Below, piece after piece: positions 1 through 6,691 of a stretch of 19,271 nucleotides of DNA (positions are counted from its first letter, which is position 1; each line of letters opens with the position of its first letter). The stretch spans positions 1 through 19,271 of the forward strand of contig NZ_CAKRCF010000049.1 of assembly GCF_934307085.1 (NCBI RefSeq), written 5' to 3'. The notes under the pieces were generated by a model, which saw nothing but the letters and a program-made list of their open reading frames with translations, did not search any database and had not been told where the DNA came from. Source of the DNA: an uncultured Anaerobutyricum sp. (lineage in GTDB: Bacteria > Bacillota > Clostridia > Lachnospirales > Lachnospiraceae). A program made the position numbers and the translations under genes.

Positions 1-779
1 GAAAAAAGTGTTACGATAATCTGCGACAATCTCTGTAACAGATTCAGGATATACACCTTCCATAACATTCTCTTTCCATCAAAAATCACATCCACAAGAC
101 TACTATACTTCTCGATAGAAACTTCCAGTTTCTTTTCTAACTTATCTGCAAGCCTCCCACAATGAATCATCCGTAAAATCCGGACAAAAAAGGTACCGAC
201 AGATTCGATCAATGCCTGCCTTCTCAGCAGAAGATAAAAGATAATCCCAAGCCCTGCTAAAGCTAAACCACCTGCCACGATCAGCACTCGACACCCGATA
301 CTGAAATTCAGAAAAACTTCCGGAAAAATCAAAATATCTACCAGCCCAATCGTCAGAATCGCAAGGGTATACATAATAAGATTCAGTAGCAGCGCAGCCA
401 TAACTGCTGTTCCTGCTATTCCATCCTTCAGCATAAAATATGCACTTGCCGGCTGTCCTCCTGAAGCAGATGGCGTAATTGCAGAAAAATACACATCTGC
501 CGCCGAATAAACAAAGCCATGGCTTCTCTTTGCCGGATATCCCATATGCCGGACAAGAACTCTTAATGCTTCCCCTTCAAAATAAATAAAACCAAGCATA
601 CTTACCGATGCCAGTAGAATACCTTCCCAGGATGCCTCTTTTAAACTTGCCGTCAGTTCGTTCAAAGAGATGCCGCTCCCCCGAAACACCGTATAAATCG
701 TTATTATGGCAAAAACAGAAACCACAATAACACCAATTATTTTCTTTAAGTTCTGTTGAATTATACTTTTTTCTTTCAT
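1..779 (-). CDS. LPG-synthase-like transmembrane protein (flippase-like, UPF0104), 5' part only
   Basis: Reading the minus strand from ATG at 779 gives an open frame of 259 codons to the left edge, so the C-terminus lies outside the window. The protein is strongly hydrophobic with several membrane segments. It carries the family signature SAITPSASGGQPAS (about residues 94-107), typical of the lysylphosphatidylglycerol synthase transmembrane domain (PF03706/UPF0104), the integral-membrane half of MprF-type proteins. Stand-alone members lack the soluble aminoacyl-transferase half. Their substrates are mostly unproven, and lipid translocation or glycolipid roles are suggested. An in-frame TAG lies ten codons upstream with no other usable start between, so ATG 779 is the start even though the Shine-Dalgarno is poor. 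The family call is fairly sure; substrate and exact function are unknown. Confidence 0.8.
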   Translation of the reverse strand, partial: MKEKSIIQQNLKKIIGVIVVSVFAIITIYTVFRGSGISLNELTASLKEASWEGILLASVSMLGFIYFEGEALRVLVRHMGYPAKRSHGFVYSAADVYFSAITPSASGGQPASAYFMLKDGIAGTAVMAALLLNLIMYTLAILTIGLVDILIFPEVFLNFSIGCRVLIVAGGLALAGLGIIFYLLLRRQALIESVGTFFVRILRMIHCGRLADKLEKKLEVSIEKYSSLVDVIFDGKRMLWKVYILNLLQRLSQIIVTLF

Positions 780-817
780 AAATATGTGTTTCTTATGTAT
801 CTTTCCCTATAACTATC

Positions 818-846
818 TCTATAACTCCAAATCAAATGCATGTAAA
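818..846 (-). promoter_or_regulatory. Candidate sigma-A promoter for the LPG-synthase-like gene
   Basis: On the minus strand TTTACA (846-841) and TATAGA (823-818) are separated by 17 bases. This lies about 40 bases upstream of the ATG at 779, and between it and the palindromic repeat at 901-979. Confidence 0.45.
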
Positions 847-900
847 ACCTGCCTGTTATTCTTGTGAAATATTCCTCTTTTTGTTTGTGTAAGTCTTAAC

Positions 901-979
901 ACTAGAGCGTGTTTGAAAAATGCTTTCTGCAAGATGTGCATCACAATTTGCGGGAATGATTTTTCAAACACGCTCTAGT
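901..979. repeat. Palindromic terminal-inverted-repeat element, short form (copy 1)
   Basis: The 21-base ends of this 79-bp element are perfect inverted repeats (left end actagagcgtgtttgaaaaa plus t, right end its reverse complement). The centre, gctttctgcaagatgtgc to cacaatttgcgggaatg, is only partly self-complementary. The same left-end sequence recurs at 8103 and 14945 in longer copies, so this is a dispersed non-coding family; this copy looks like an internally deleted form. It sits between traX (stop at 1033) and the next minus-strand gene. As RNA it would fold into one long hairpin, so it may also act as a terminator or processing site. No transposase is encoded. MITE-like is the best description. 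Confidence 0.85.
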
Positions 980-1032
980 TATAACTATAACATACCCCTG
1001 TTTTCTTTCCTACTAAATATTTCTAAAGATTT

Positions 1033-1764
1033 TTAAATATTTAAATAAAAACGCAGAATACCTAATATTAAAATATGAACCGGATAAAAAAGATAATTTA
1101 TCCATTTATTTTGCCTTCCTCTTTCACCGTTATATGTTACTGTCATAGCAAATCCCAAGCAAGAATATAACTCTTTAATAATCGAAAGATATCCCAATCC
1201 CGCTCCAAGTATTGGTTTATCATAAAAAATATAAAAAATGTATGCAACAATAATCGCATGATAATCATAATCCAGACTGAGCGCCATCGCTACTGCACAC
1301 GAAATCCCTACAACAACGATTGAGATACTATACCACAAAATTTTATTGCTGATCTTTGCTTTTACAACATCAATAATCCAAATTGTAATAAGACATAATG
1401 CTAAAGTAAACATGATGTTATTCCAATATGGATCAAAGAATACTTTTGATGTAAACATGTCAAACGGAACTTCAGATATCACACCAAATAGCAAAAGCGT
1501 TATAAGATACTTCTTCCTGTTACTGGTCTTAAAAAATCCTTCTACAATAAAAAACACAAAAATGGGAAATGCAATCCTGCCCAGAATTGAAAAAAGATTA
1601 GATAAATGTAATAAAAATCCCTTCCCATTTAGAAAAGGGGTTATCAACGCATTGTTTACATGATCTATCAGCATGGATATAAATGCTATATATTTTAACT
1701 GTGCCCCATTAAAAATCTGAAGTTTTTTTAATTTATCATTTTCAAATCGTTTCCTTACTTCCAT
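1033..1764 (-). CDS. TraX family membrane protein
   Basis: This is a 243-residue, highly hydrophobic protein. It has the TraX (PF05857) signatures LKYIAFISMLIDHVNN near the N-terminus, then GRIAFPIFVFFIVEGF and KKYLITLLLFGVISEVPFD, all within predicted membrane helices. F-plasmid TraX is linked to N-acetylation of pilin. Chromosomal Firmicutes homologues are common and have no established substrate, so acyl transfer at the membrane is only inferred. A longer frame opens at ATG 1782 but has no ribosome binding site. The ATG at 1764 is preceded by AGGAGG four bases upstream, so that start is preferred. The gene follows rlmD on the same strand after 84 bases. No conjugation genes are near, so the name should not be read as evidence for a plasmid. 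Confidence 0.82.
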   Translation of the reverse strand: MEVRKRFENDKLKKLQIFNGAQLKYIAFISMLIDHVNNALITPFLNGKGFLLHLSNLFSILGRIAFPIFVFFIVEGFFKTSNRKKYLITLLLFGVISEVPFDMFTSKVFFDPYWNNIMFTLALCLITIWIIDVVKAKISNKILWYSISIVVVGISCAVAMALSLDYDYHAIIVAYIFYIFYDKPILGAGLGYLSIIKELYSCLGFAMTVTYNGERGRQNKWINYLFYPVHILILGILRFYLNI

Positions 1765-1768
1765 GATT

Positions 1769-1774
1769 CCTCCT
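1769..1774 (-). promoter_or_regulatory. Ribosome binding site that sets the traX-like start
   Basis: AGGAGG lies inside the longer reading frame, four bases upstream of ATG 1764. The upstream in-frame ATG at 1782 has no purine-rich stretch before it. This argues for the shorter, 243-residue protein. Confidence 0.7.
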
Positions 1775-1792
1775 ATCCTCATCTTATGGACA

Positions 1793-1822
1793 ACTATAAA
1801 GGCACTCGTGAGTGTTAGTAAA
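1793..1822 (-). promoter_or_regulatory. Weak candidate promoter for the TraX-like gene
   Basis: Minus-strand TTTACT (1822-1817) and TATAGT (1798-1793) are 18 bases apart in the rlmD-traX gap. The spacer contains a small palindrome, CACTCACGAGTG, which might instead be a weak terminator stem or operator. Either reading is tentative. Confidence 0.3.
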
Positions 1823-1848
1823 AAACAAAAATACGCTTTGTTTTCGTA

Positions 1849-2997
1849 CTATTTCTCTCTTCTTGATAGTAAACAAACAGCTTCTATATGCCCGGTAGAA
1901 GGGAACATATCTACTGGCTGAATCTGTTTTACACGGTACCCATTCCCTGTAAGATGCTTTAAGTCGCGAGCAAGTGTTTCCGGATTACAGGAAATGTAAA
2001 CAATTCTCTTCGGTCTTAATCGAAGAAGGGAATCTAAGAACTTTTTATCACTTCCAGAACGTGGCGGATCCATAAATACAACATCCGCTTTTTCTTTTCG
2101 TGATGCCATTTTTACCATAAACTCTCCCGCATCATCTTTATAAAACCGAATATTTTTTACTTTATTCTGCTTTGCATTAAAGACAGCATCGCGGACCGCA
2201 TCTCCATTTAATTCTACAGAAAGAACCTCTCCCGCATTATCACTTGCGACCATTCCAATTGTACCGATTCCACTATATGCATCAATAACTCTTTCTTTTC
2301 CAGTAAGTCCTGCAAATTCAACCGCCTTATTGTAAAGAACTTCTGTCTGAATTGGATTTACCTGATAAAACGATTTCGGAGAAATACGGAATGTCTTGCC
2401 GCAAAGAACATCTTCAATATAACCTTTTCCATAAAGAACCTGCTGTTTATCTCCAAGAACCATACTTGTATTTCTATTATTGACATTTGCTACAATAGTC
2501 GTAATTTCCGGATGCTCTTTACGGAGTGCTTTTACAAAGTTATTTTTGGATGGAAATACTGGAGAAGCTGTTACTAAAACAACCATAATCTGTCCAGTAT
2601 GATAACCAGTACGAACTAAAATGTGGCGCAAAAATCCATATCCGGTATCCTCGTTGTATGGACGCATCTTAAAAGACTTCATAAGGAAAGTTACTGTATT
2701 CATAATTTCGTCTGCTTTCTGATTCTCAATCAGACAGGAATCTACACGGATGACACGATGGCTGCGATTCTCATAAATTCCGGTAAAACAGTTGCCACGA
2801 CGGTCTCCCGCTACAACTCCATGTACTTTATTACGGTAATGCCACGGATCTTCCATTCCGATAATCGGCTTCACTTTCCCAAAACTACTTAAAAGCTTGC
2901 TTGTATCTTTTTGTTTCTTCTTTAACTGTTCTTCATAAGGCAGGTCAATATACTGACAACCACCACATTTTTTTTCGTAAGGGCACTTTTTACTCAT
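1849..2997 (-). CDS. rlmD: 23S rRNA (uracil-C5)-methyltransferase, RlmD/RumA type
   Basis: This 382-residue SAM-dependent enzyme belongs to the TrmA/RumA family that makes 5-methyluridine in RNA, most likely in 23S rRNA. It has the iron-sulfur cluster cysteines C5, C11 and C14 (CGGC) plus C88. The SAM-binding motif is VIDAYSGIGTIGMV (237-250), followed by DPPRSG (310-315). The catalytic cysteine is C337 in SCNPETLARD and the general base is E372 in GHIEAV. The usual N-terminal TRAM domain is absent: the protein starts directly with the cluster motif, a shorter form common in Clostridia. GGAGG six bases upstream supports ATG 2997. The exact target uridine (1939, 747 or both) cannot be told from sequence alone; the paralogue-level name is less certain than the family. 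Confidence 0.9.
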   Translation of the reverse strand: MSKKCPYEKKCGGCQYIDLPYEEQLKKKQKDTSKLLSSFGKVKPIIGMEDPWHYRNKVHGVVAGDRRGNCFTGIYENRSHRVIRVDSCLIENQKADEIMNTVTFLMKSFKMRPYNEDTGYGFLRHILVRTGYHTGQIMVVLVTASPVFPSKNNFVKALRKEHPEITTIVANVNNRNTSMVLGDKQQVLYGKGYIEDVLCGKTFRISPKSFYQVNPIQTEVLYNKAVEFAGLTGKERVIDAYSGIGTIGMVASDNAGEVLSVELNGDAVRDAVFNAKQNKVKNIRFYKDDAGEFMVKMASRKEKADVVFMDPPRSGSDKKFLDSLLRLRPKRIVYISCNPETLARDLKHLTGNGYRVKQIQPVDMFPSTGHIEAVCLLSRREK

Positions 2998-3036
2998 TTT
3001 ATACCTCCAATTAATAAAATATTTTTATCTATTATT

Positions 3037-3065
3037 TCTATATTTATATACTTCATCTATGTCAA
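3037..3065 (-). promoter_or_regulatory. Sigma-A promoter for rlmD
   Basis: On the minus strand a perfect TTGACA (3065-3060) is followed after 17 bases by TATAGA (3042-3037), about 40 bases upstream of the rlmD start. Confidence 0.65.
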
Positions 3066-3273
3066 TCTATATATCATACTACTATATAGTAATTTTCTAC
3101 TTCACAATGTTTTTATCGCCTATTAATTCTATATTTTAGATTTTTTATTTTATAATTGCATGCTCTACTCTATGAATGTTCCGCAATATGGAATCTATAT
3201 TTTTCAGTTCATAATTATAAATTACACTTTACATCTTTCATTTCTACCTATTCATAGAATACTTTCATATATT
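3066..3273. other. AT-rich intergenic spacer, no gene seen
   Basis: The stretch lies between the rlmD promoter and the rplL terminator and is very AT-rich. A 62-codon plus-strand frame (3160-3348) has no ribosome binding site, ends inside the 3' end of rplL on the other strand, and reads through the terminator hairpin. It is not accepted as a gene. Nothing else is recognisable. Confidence 0.6.
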
Positions 3274-3305
3274 AAAAAAGCTCGGAGAGCTTACACCCTC
3301 CGAGC
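3274..3305 (-). terminator. Rho-independent terminator of the rplJ-rplL operon
   Basis: Read on the minus strand, the 8-bp stem GCTCGGAG/CTCCGAGC closes a 10-base loop and is followed at once by TTTTTT. It lies 36 bases past the rplL stop codon. Confidence 0.92.
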
Positions 3306-3340
3306 GTTCGTTCAAGAAATTAAATATTGGAAAACTACAA

Positions 3341-3706
3341 TTATTTAACTGTAACTTTTGCTCCAACTTCTTCTAACTGTTTCTTGATGTCTTCAGCTTC
3401 TTCTTTAGAAACTGCTTCTTTGATTGCCTTAGGAGCACCATCAACTACAGCCTTAGCTTCTTTTAATCCTAAACCTGTGATTTCACGAACAACTTTGATA
3501 ACTTTAACTTTCTGTCCGCCAACTTCTGTTAACTCAACATCAAATTCTGTCTTTTCTTCTGCTGCTTCTCCAGCACCTGCTCCTGCTGCAACTACAACAC
3601 CTGCTGCTGCGGATACACCAAATTCTTCTTCACAAGCTTTTACTAAATCATTTAATTCTAATACGGATAAACCTTTAATAACTTCGATAATTTCCTGAGT
3701 TGTCAT
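3341..3706 (-). CDS. rplL: 50S ribosomal protein L7/L12
   Basis: This 121-residue acidic ribosomal stalk protein is present as dimers bound to L10 and recruits translation GTPases. It has the N-terminal dimerisation helices [21 protein letters not shown], an Ala/Gly-rich hinge (about 32-50, [16 protein letters not shown]), and the conserved C-terminal domain with [20 protein letters not shown] and the ending GAKVTVK. Length and domain order are normal. The frame also opens five codons earlier at 3721, but GGAGGG seven bases before ATG 3706 and the usual MTT start of the family select the shorter form. It follows rplJ after 37 bases in the same operon and is expected to be controlled by the L10 leader upstream. 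Confidence 0.98.
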   Translation of the reverse strand: MTTQEIIEVIKGLSVLELNDLVKACEEEFGVSAAAGVVVAAGAGAGEAAEEKTEFDVELTEVGGQKVKVIKVVREITGLGLKEAKAVVDGAPKAIKEAVSKEEAEDIKKQLEEVGAKVTVK

Positions 3707-3713
3707 CTTATTT

Positions 3714-3719
3714 CCCTCC
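3714..3719 (-). promoter_or_regulatory. Ribosome binding site that sets the rplL start
   Basis: GGAGGG ends seven bases before ATG 3706 and lies inside the upstream extension of the frame (ATG 3721), making the extension unlikely. Confidence 0.8.
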
Positions 3720-3743
3720 ATAAATCTTATATTATAATATTAA

Positions 3744-4262
3744 TTATTCAGCTGCTGCTTCGGATTCTGCAGCTCCACCATCTTTCTGCTCTGCAATCTG
3801 TTTGATTACGCGGGCAAAGTTTGTAACTGGGGACTGAATGCTTCCCATGAATTTTGCGATAAGTTCGTCTCTTGATGGGATAGTTGCGATTGTTGCAATA
3901 CCTGCTGCATCATAGTAAGTACCTTCAACAACACCACTCTTTAACTCACAGCATTTTGCTTTCTTAATAAAATTAGCAACGATTCTTGCTGGAGCTGTTG
4001 CATCTTCTTTGGAAATTGCAAATGCATTTGTTCCTTCCAAATCTTTTACAACGCCTTCGAATTCTGTACCTTCTACAGCACGTTTTACCATAGTGTTCTT
4101 ATAAACTTTATAAACAACACCTGCTTCACGACACTGTTTACGAAGCTCTGTTACATCAGCTACGGAAATTCCACGGTAATCTACAACTACCATAGATTTA
4201 GCTCCGTCAAGCTGAGCCTTAATCTCGTCAACAATAGGCTGTTTTAATTCTACTTTAGCCAT
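3744..4262 (-). CDS. rplJ: 50S ribosomal protein L10
   Basis: This 172-residue protein anchors the L7/L12 dimers to 23S rRNA at the base of the stalk and represses its own operon by binding the leader. Family features are the N-terminal VDEIKAQLDGAKSMVVVDYRGISVADVTELRKQ, then YKVYKNTMVKRA and the C-terminal helix that binds L12, ending in an acidic Ala/Glu tail (AAESEAAAE). The start at ATG 4262 has AGGAGG 12 bases upstream, a longer spacing than usual, with a weaker AGGAAG right against the start. Gene order rplJ-rplL is standard. rplK and rplA are not adjacent here: the operon begins with its own promoter. Confidence 0.97.
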   Translation of the reverse strand: MAKVELKQPIVDEIKAQLDGAKSMVVVDYRGISVADVTELRKQCREAGVVYKVYKNTMVKRAVEGTEFEGVVKDLEGTNAFAISKEDATAPARIVANFIKKAKCCELKSGVVEGTYYDAAGIATIATIPSRDELIAKFMGSIQSPVTNFARVIKQIAEQKDGGAAESEAAAE

Positions 4263-4325
4263 CTTCCTGGTGCACCTCCTTAAATATTTGTGTGTACCGC
4301 CGTCATATCCATCTTTCGATGAAAT

Positions 4326-4354
4326 AAAAAAACTCTCTGTCCAAAGACAAAGAG
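4326..4354 (-). terminator. Attenuator terminator in the rplJ leader
   Basis: On the minus strand CTCTTTGTC and GACAGAGAG form a 9-bp stem (one G-U pair) with the loop TTTG, followed by seven T. It lies in the 5' leader, between the L10-binding structure and rplJ. It fits the known scheme in which L10 binding shifts the leader towards termination in Firmicutes. Confidence 0.85.
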
Positions 4355-4380
4355 CAGAAATATTCTAAGAATAAAATTAT

Positions 4381-4445
4381 CTGAATATAACTTCCTCGGC
4401 AGGTGTTCTAACTTTATGCCTTACGGCACCTGCTGTCTTCGGCGT
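4381..4445 (-). promoter_or_regulatory. Ribosomal protein L10 leader (autoregulatory mRNA element)
   Basis: The minus-strand transcript contains GACAGCAGGTGC, then a short hairpin region, then CACCTGCCGAGGAAG. The paired GCAGGTG/CACCTGC core flanked by GACA and GAGG is the signature of the L10 leader family that mimics the L10 site on 23S rRNA. It starts a few bases after the predicted transcription start and is followed by the attenuator at 4326-4354. Confidence 0.88.
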
Positions 4446-4457
4446 TCATACTTTGGT

Positions 4458-4486
4458 ATGATAGCATAGGTGAGATGATATGTCAA
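4458..4486 (-). promoter_or_regulatory. Strong sigma-A promoter for rplJ-rplL
   Basis: On the minus strand a perfect TTGACA (4486-4481) and TATCAT (4463-4458) are spaced 17 bases apart. Predicted initiation is near 4451, just before the L10 leader. Confidence 0.85.
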
Positions 4487-4509
4487 GTGTTTTTTTTAAT
4501 AGATGAAAA

Positions 4510-4614
4510 TTAAAATCCACGATATTATAAAATGCTTTGTATCACTGTGTCTAAACTGCTCAACTGCAGCTTGAACTTGCTCTAAGGCGCATTTTATAAT
4601 ATCGCGGATTTTAA
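4510..4614. repeat. Long imperfect palindrome, second inverted-repeat family
   Basis: Two 26-base arms (4510-4535 and 4589-4614) are inverted repeats with one mismatch: ttaaaatccacgatattata followed by aaatgc pairs with its reverse complement, in which cac becomes cgc. The 53-base middle contains no frame of note. The sequence is unrelated to the repeat at 901, 8103 and 14945. It lies 65 bases past the htrA-like stop and just upstream of the rplJ promoter. It could be a MITE-like element, a terminator or processing stem for the htrA-like mRNA, or both. There is no T-run after either arm. Confidence 0.75.
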
Positions 4615-4679
4615 CTTTCTGACTTTGGATGCAGAAAAACACTTTATATAACCTGTTTTCGCAGATTAGAACTTTTTAT

Positions 4680-6431
4680 TTAATAATTATTTCCAAAGAA
4701 ATAGTCATATGGATTCATATAGCCGTCACTGCTGTTTCCACTGTTGCCATTGTCATATCCATAACCACCATTACCGGAATTGCCATTGCTATTTCCTGAA
4801 TTTCCGTTGCTGTTTCCATTATTGGAATTTCCATTAGAGTTTCCGTTAGAATTTCCATTGTTAGAGCTATCGTTGGACTCGCTGCTGTCGCTGGAACTGT
4901 CGGTTGTTACATCTTTGAAATCACTCTTTTTACCAAGTGTTACTGTTACTGTTTTTTCTTCGTACGTTCCGCTCTGATTTGCTCTTTTAAATGTAATCTT
5001 AACCTTTGTATTTGCTTTCTTGATTGCAAGCTTTTCTTTTAAGCCAGACATAGTAGAAACGTTGTTACCTTCAAACTTCACAATGACATCTCCTGCTGAG
5101 ATTCCTGCTTTTTCTGCCGGAGAGCCGCTTACTACCTGGGATACGTAAATTCCACTTGGAATTCCAAGGGCACTTGAATAAGATTCGTTAATATCACGTC
5201 CTACTACTCCAAGGAATGCAGCATCCTTTGTGCTTACACTGCCGGCATTCATTAAGTCTGTTAAAATTGTTTTGGCTGTTGTAATCGGTATAGCATATCC
5301 CATACCTTCTACTGATGTATCTTCTAATTTGGCGTTGTTGATACCAACTACCTGACCATCCATGTTGATAAGTACACCACCGCTGTTACCAGGGTTAATT
5401 GCAGCATCTGTCTGAAGAAGATTCATTGTTCCATCTGTTAAAGATACTTCTCGATTCTTTGCACTAACTACACCTGTTGTAACAGACTGTCCATATCCTA
5501 AGGCATTACCGATTGCTACAACTTCTTCTCCTACTTTTAAATCATCTGAACTTCCAAGTGTTGCAACTTTAATCTTTGATGCTGTAGAGTCTTTGATATC
5601 CTTTAACTTTACAGAAATAACTGCAAGGTCTGCACTGGAATCTGTTCCTACAACTGTAGCTTTTGCTGTTGTATCATCTACAAATCCTACTGTAAGAGAC
5701 GTTGCTCCGGATACAACGTGATTATTCGTTGCGATCATAAGATTGTCTTTTGTCTTTGCAATGATAAATCCTGAACCTGCCCCCTCAGATTCCTGCGTAC
5801 CAAATCCATAATAATTAGAGGACTGTATCGTACTTGTGATTGATACAACTGATGGCATTACTTCATTTACCACTGTTGCTACATTCTGGCTACTTGAACT
5901 TCCAGAAGAAGCCGTATTGCTCTTTGCACTTGTAGTTCCTGATGTCGTTTGAATCCTGTCTGCTGTAGAAGGATACAATTTATCTTTTGCTATGGAAACA
6001 CCTGTAAAACAAGCTCCAGCTACAAGACCAAATACTGCTGCTGATACAACCAGCTTGGCAACTTTCTTTCCCTTTCCATTTTTATCAGTTTGGGGGCCAT
6101 TCTTTCTCTGTCTGCGTCTCTTATCTGGTTCTGGTGGGATATTACTATAGTAATTATTATCATTGCTATAGCTGTTATTATAAGTGTTATTATCATAATT
6201 ATTATTGTAAGAACCGTTATCTGCACGATGATAAGCGTTCTCTTCTCCGGTTCCCTGTTCTTTATAGGAATATCTGTGACTCTGTTCCTGTGCTACCGTT
6301 TCTTCTATTGGTATCACATCTGCAGCAATCTCTGTTCTGTTATAACCCTCACTATTACCTGTTTGATTATTATTTATCTGATTGTTCTCTAAATTCTCAT
6401 TATGGAATCCGTTATTTTCAAATTCGTTCAT
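4680..6431 (-). CDS. htrA: Membrane-anchored HtrA/DegP-type serine protease with PDZ domain
   Basis: This 583-residue protein should work outside the membrane in quality control of envelope and secreted proteins. In order it has: a cytosolic Asn/Tyr-rich N-terminus (1-120); a basic stretch and one membrane anchor (about 123-148); a Ser/Thr linker; a trypsin-like domain (about 183-400) with catalytic H238 (NNHVV), D268 (SADLAVI) and S350 (NPGNSGG); one PDZ domain (about 404-500, FLGVVG and SPAEKAGISAGDVI); and an Asn/Ser/Gly tail (about 511-583) ending MNPYDYFFGNNY. The catalytic triad is complete. One anchor and one PDZ match Gram-positive HtrA proteins; the tail is the unusual part. AGGGGA eight bases upstream supports ATG 6431. 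The gene is divergent from the sugar transferase at 6692. No two-component regulator lies beside it. Confidence 0.95.
   Translation of the reverse strand: MNEFENNGFHNENLENNQINNNQTGNSEGYNRTEIAADVIPIEETVAQEQSHRYSYKEQGTGEENAYHRADNGSYNNNYDNNTYNNSYSNDNNYYSNIPPEPDKRRRQRKNGPQTDKNGKGKKVAKLVVSAAVFGLVAGACFTGVSIAKDKLYPSTADRIQTTSGTTSAKSNTASSGSSSSQNVATVVNEVMPSVVSITSTIQSSNYYGFGTQESEGAGSGFIIAKTKDNLMIATNNHVVSGATSLTVGFVDDTTAKATVVGTDSSADLAVISVKLKDIKDSTASKIKVATLGSSDDLKVGEEVVAIGNALGYGQSVTTGVVSAKNREVSLTDGTMNLLQTDAAINPGNSGGVLINMDGQVVGINNAKLEDTSVEGMGYAIPITTAKTILTDLMNAGSVSTKDAAFLGVVGRDINESYSSALGIPSGIYVSQVVSGSPAEKAGISAGDVIVKFEGNNVSTMSGLKEKLAIKKANTKVKITFKRANQSGTYEEKTVTVTLGKKSDFKDVTTDSSSDSSESNDSSNNGNSNGNSNGNSNNGNSNGNSGNSNGNSGNGGYGYDNGNSGNSSDGYMNPYDYFFGNNY
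4737..4871 (-). repeat. Coding minisatellite: NGNS-type repeats in the HtrA tail
   Basis: About 45 codons (residues 521-565) are built from repeated NGNS, NGNSG and NNGNS units. The DNA shows matching degenerate 12- to 15-base units such as ggaatttccat on the plus strand. The codons vary between units, which suggests an older repeat or selection for the amino-acid pattern, not a very recent slippage expansion. Confidence 0.75.
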
Positions 6432-6480
6432 AATGTTATCCCCTTTCTCTAAGTTTGTAACCTTATCTTAGCAACGATGT

Positions 6481-6509
6481 GTGATAAATTTGTGTTGTAT
6501 TTATGGCAA
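6481..6509 (-). promoter_or_regulatory. Candidate promoter for the htrA-like gene
   Basis: On the minus strand TTGCCA (6509-6504) and TATCAC (6486-6481) are 17 bases apart, about 50 bases upstream of the start. The -10 element is weak, as would suit a regulated promoter. No known CssR-type site was recognised. Confidence 0.4.
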
Positions 6510-6537
6510 ATTTATGGATTTCTCCTATTTTAACAGG

Positions 6538-6570
6538 CTTTTCACACTTTTTTCGCAAATCCGTGAAAAG
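6538..6570. repeat. Inverted repeat in the divergent htrA/sugar-transferase region
   Basis: CTTTTCAC (6538-6545) and GTGAAAAG (6563-6570) are perfect 8-base inverted repeats 17 bases apart. They lie between the two divergent promoters, directly upstream of the plus-strand -35. An operator for a dimeric regulator is possible; no regulator is identified. Confidence 0.35.
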
Positions 6571-6578
6571 AAATAACC

Positions 6579-6607
6579 TTGTGGAATGATTTATTCTATT
6601 GTATAAT
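6579..6607 (+). promoter_or_regulatory. Candidate sigma-A promoter for the sugar transferase and LCP genes
   Basis: TTGTGG (6579-6584) and a perfect TATAAT (6602-6607) are 17 bases apart. Predicted initiation is near 6614, giving a leader of about 78 bases before the ATG at 6692. Confidence 0.6.
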
Positions 6608-6691
6608 AAGTTAGAAAATTATCCCAGTAAGAGGTATTCTATGCCCTTTTTCTGACATATACCCTTTTGCAGGTGATGGAGGTACAAATTT

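Noticed and set aside
1033..1764. Conjugative element suggested by the TraX name
   Set aside because: No relaxase, type IV secretion gene, integrase or attachment site lies nearby. Chromosomal TraX-like genes are common in Clostridia.
3327..3698. 123-codon plus-strand frame opposite rplL
   Set aside because: It mirrors the Ala/Glu-rich codons of a certain ribosomal protein gene and has no start signals.
6090..6433. Ile- and Tyr-rich plus-strand frames opposite the htrA N-terminus
   Set aside because: They arise from the Asn-rich codons of the protease N-terminus on the other strand; no ribosome binding site.
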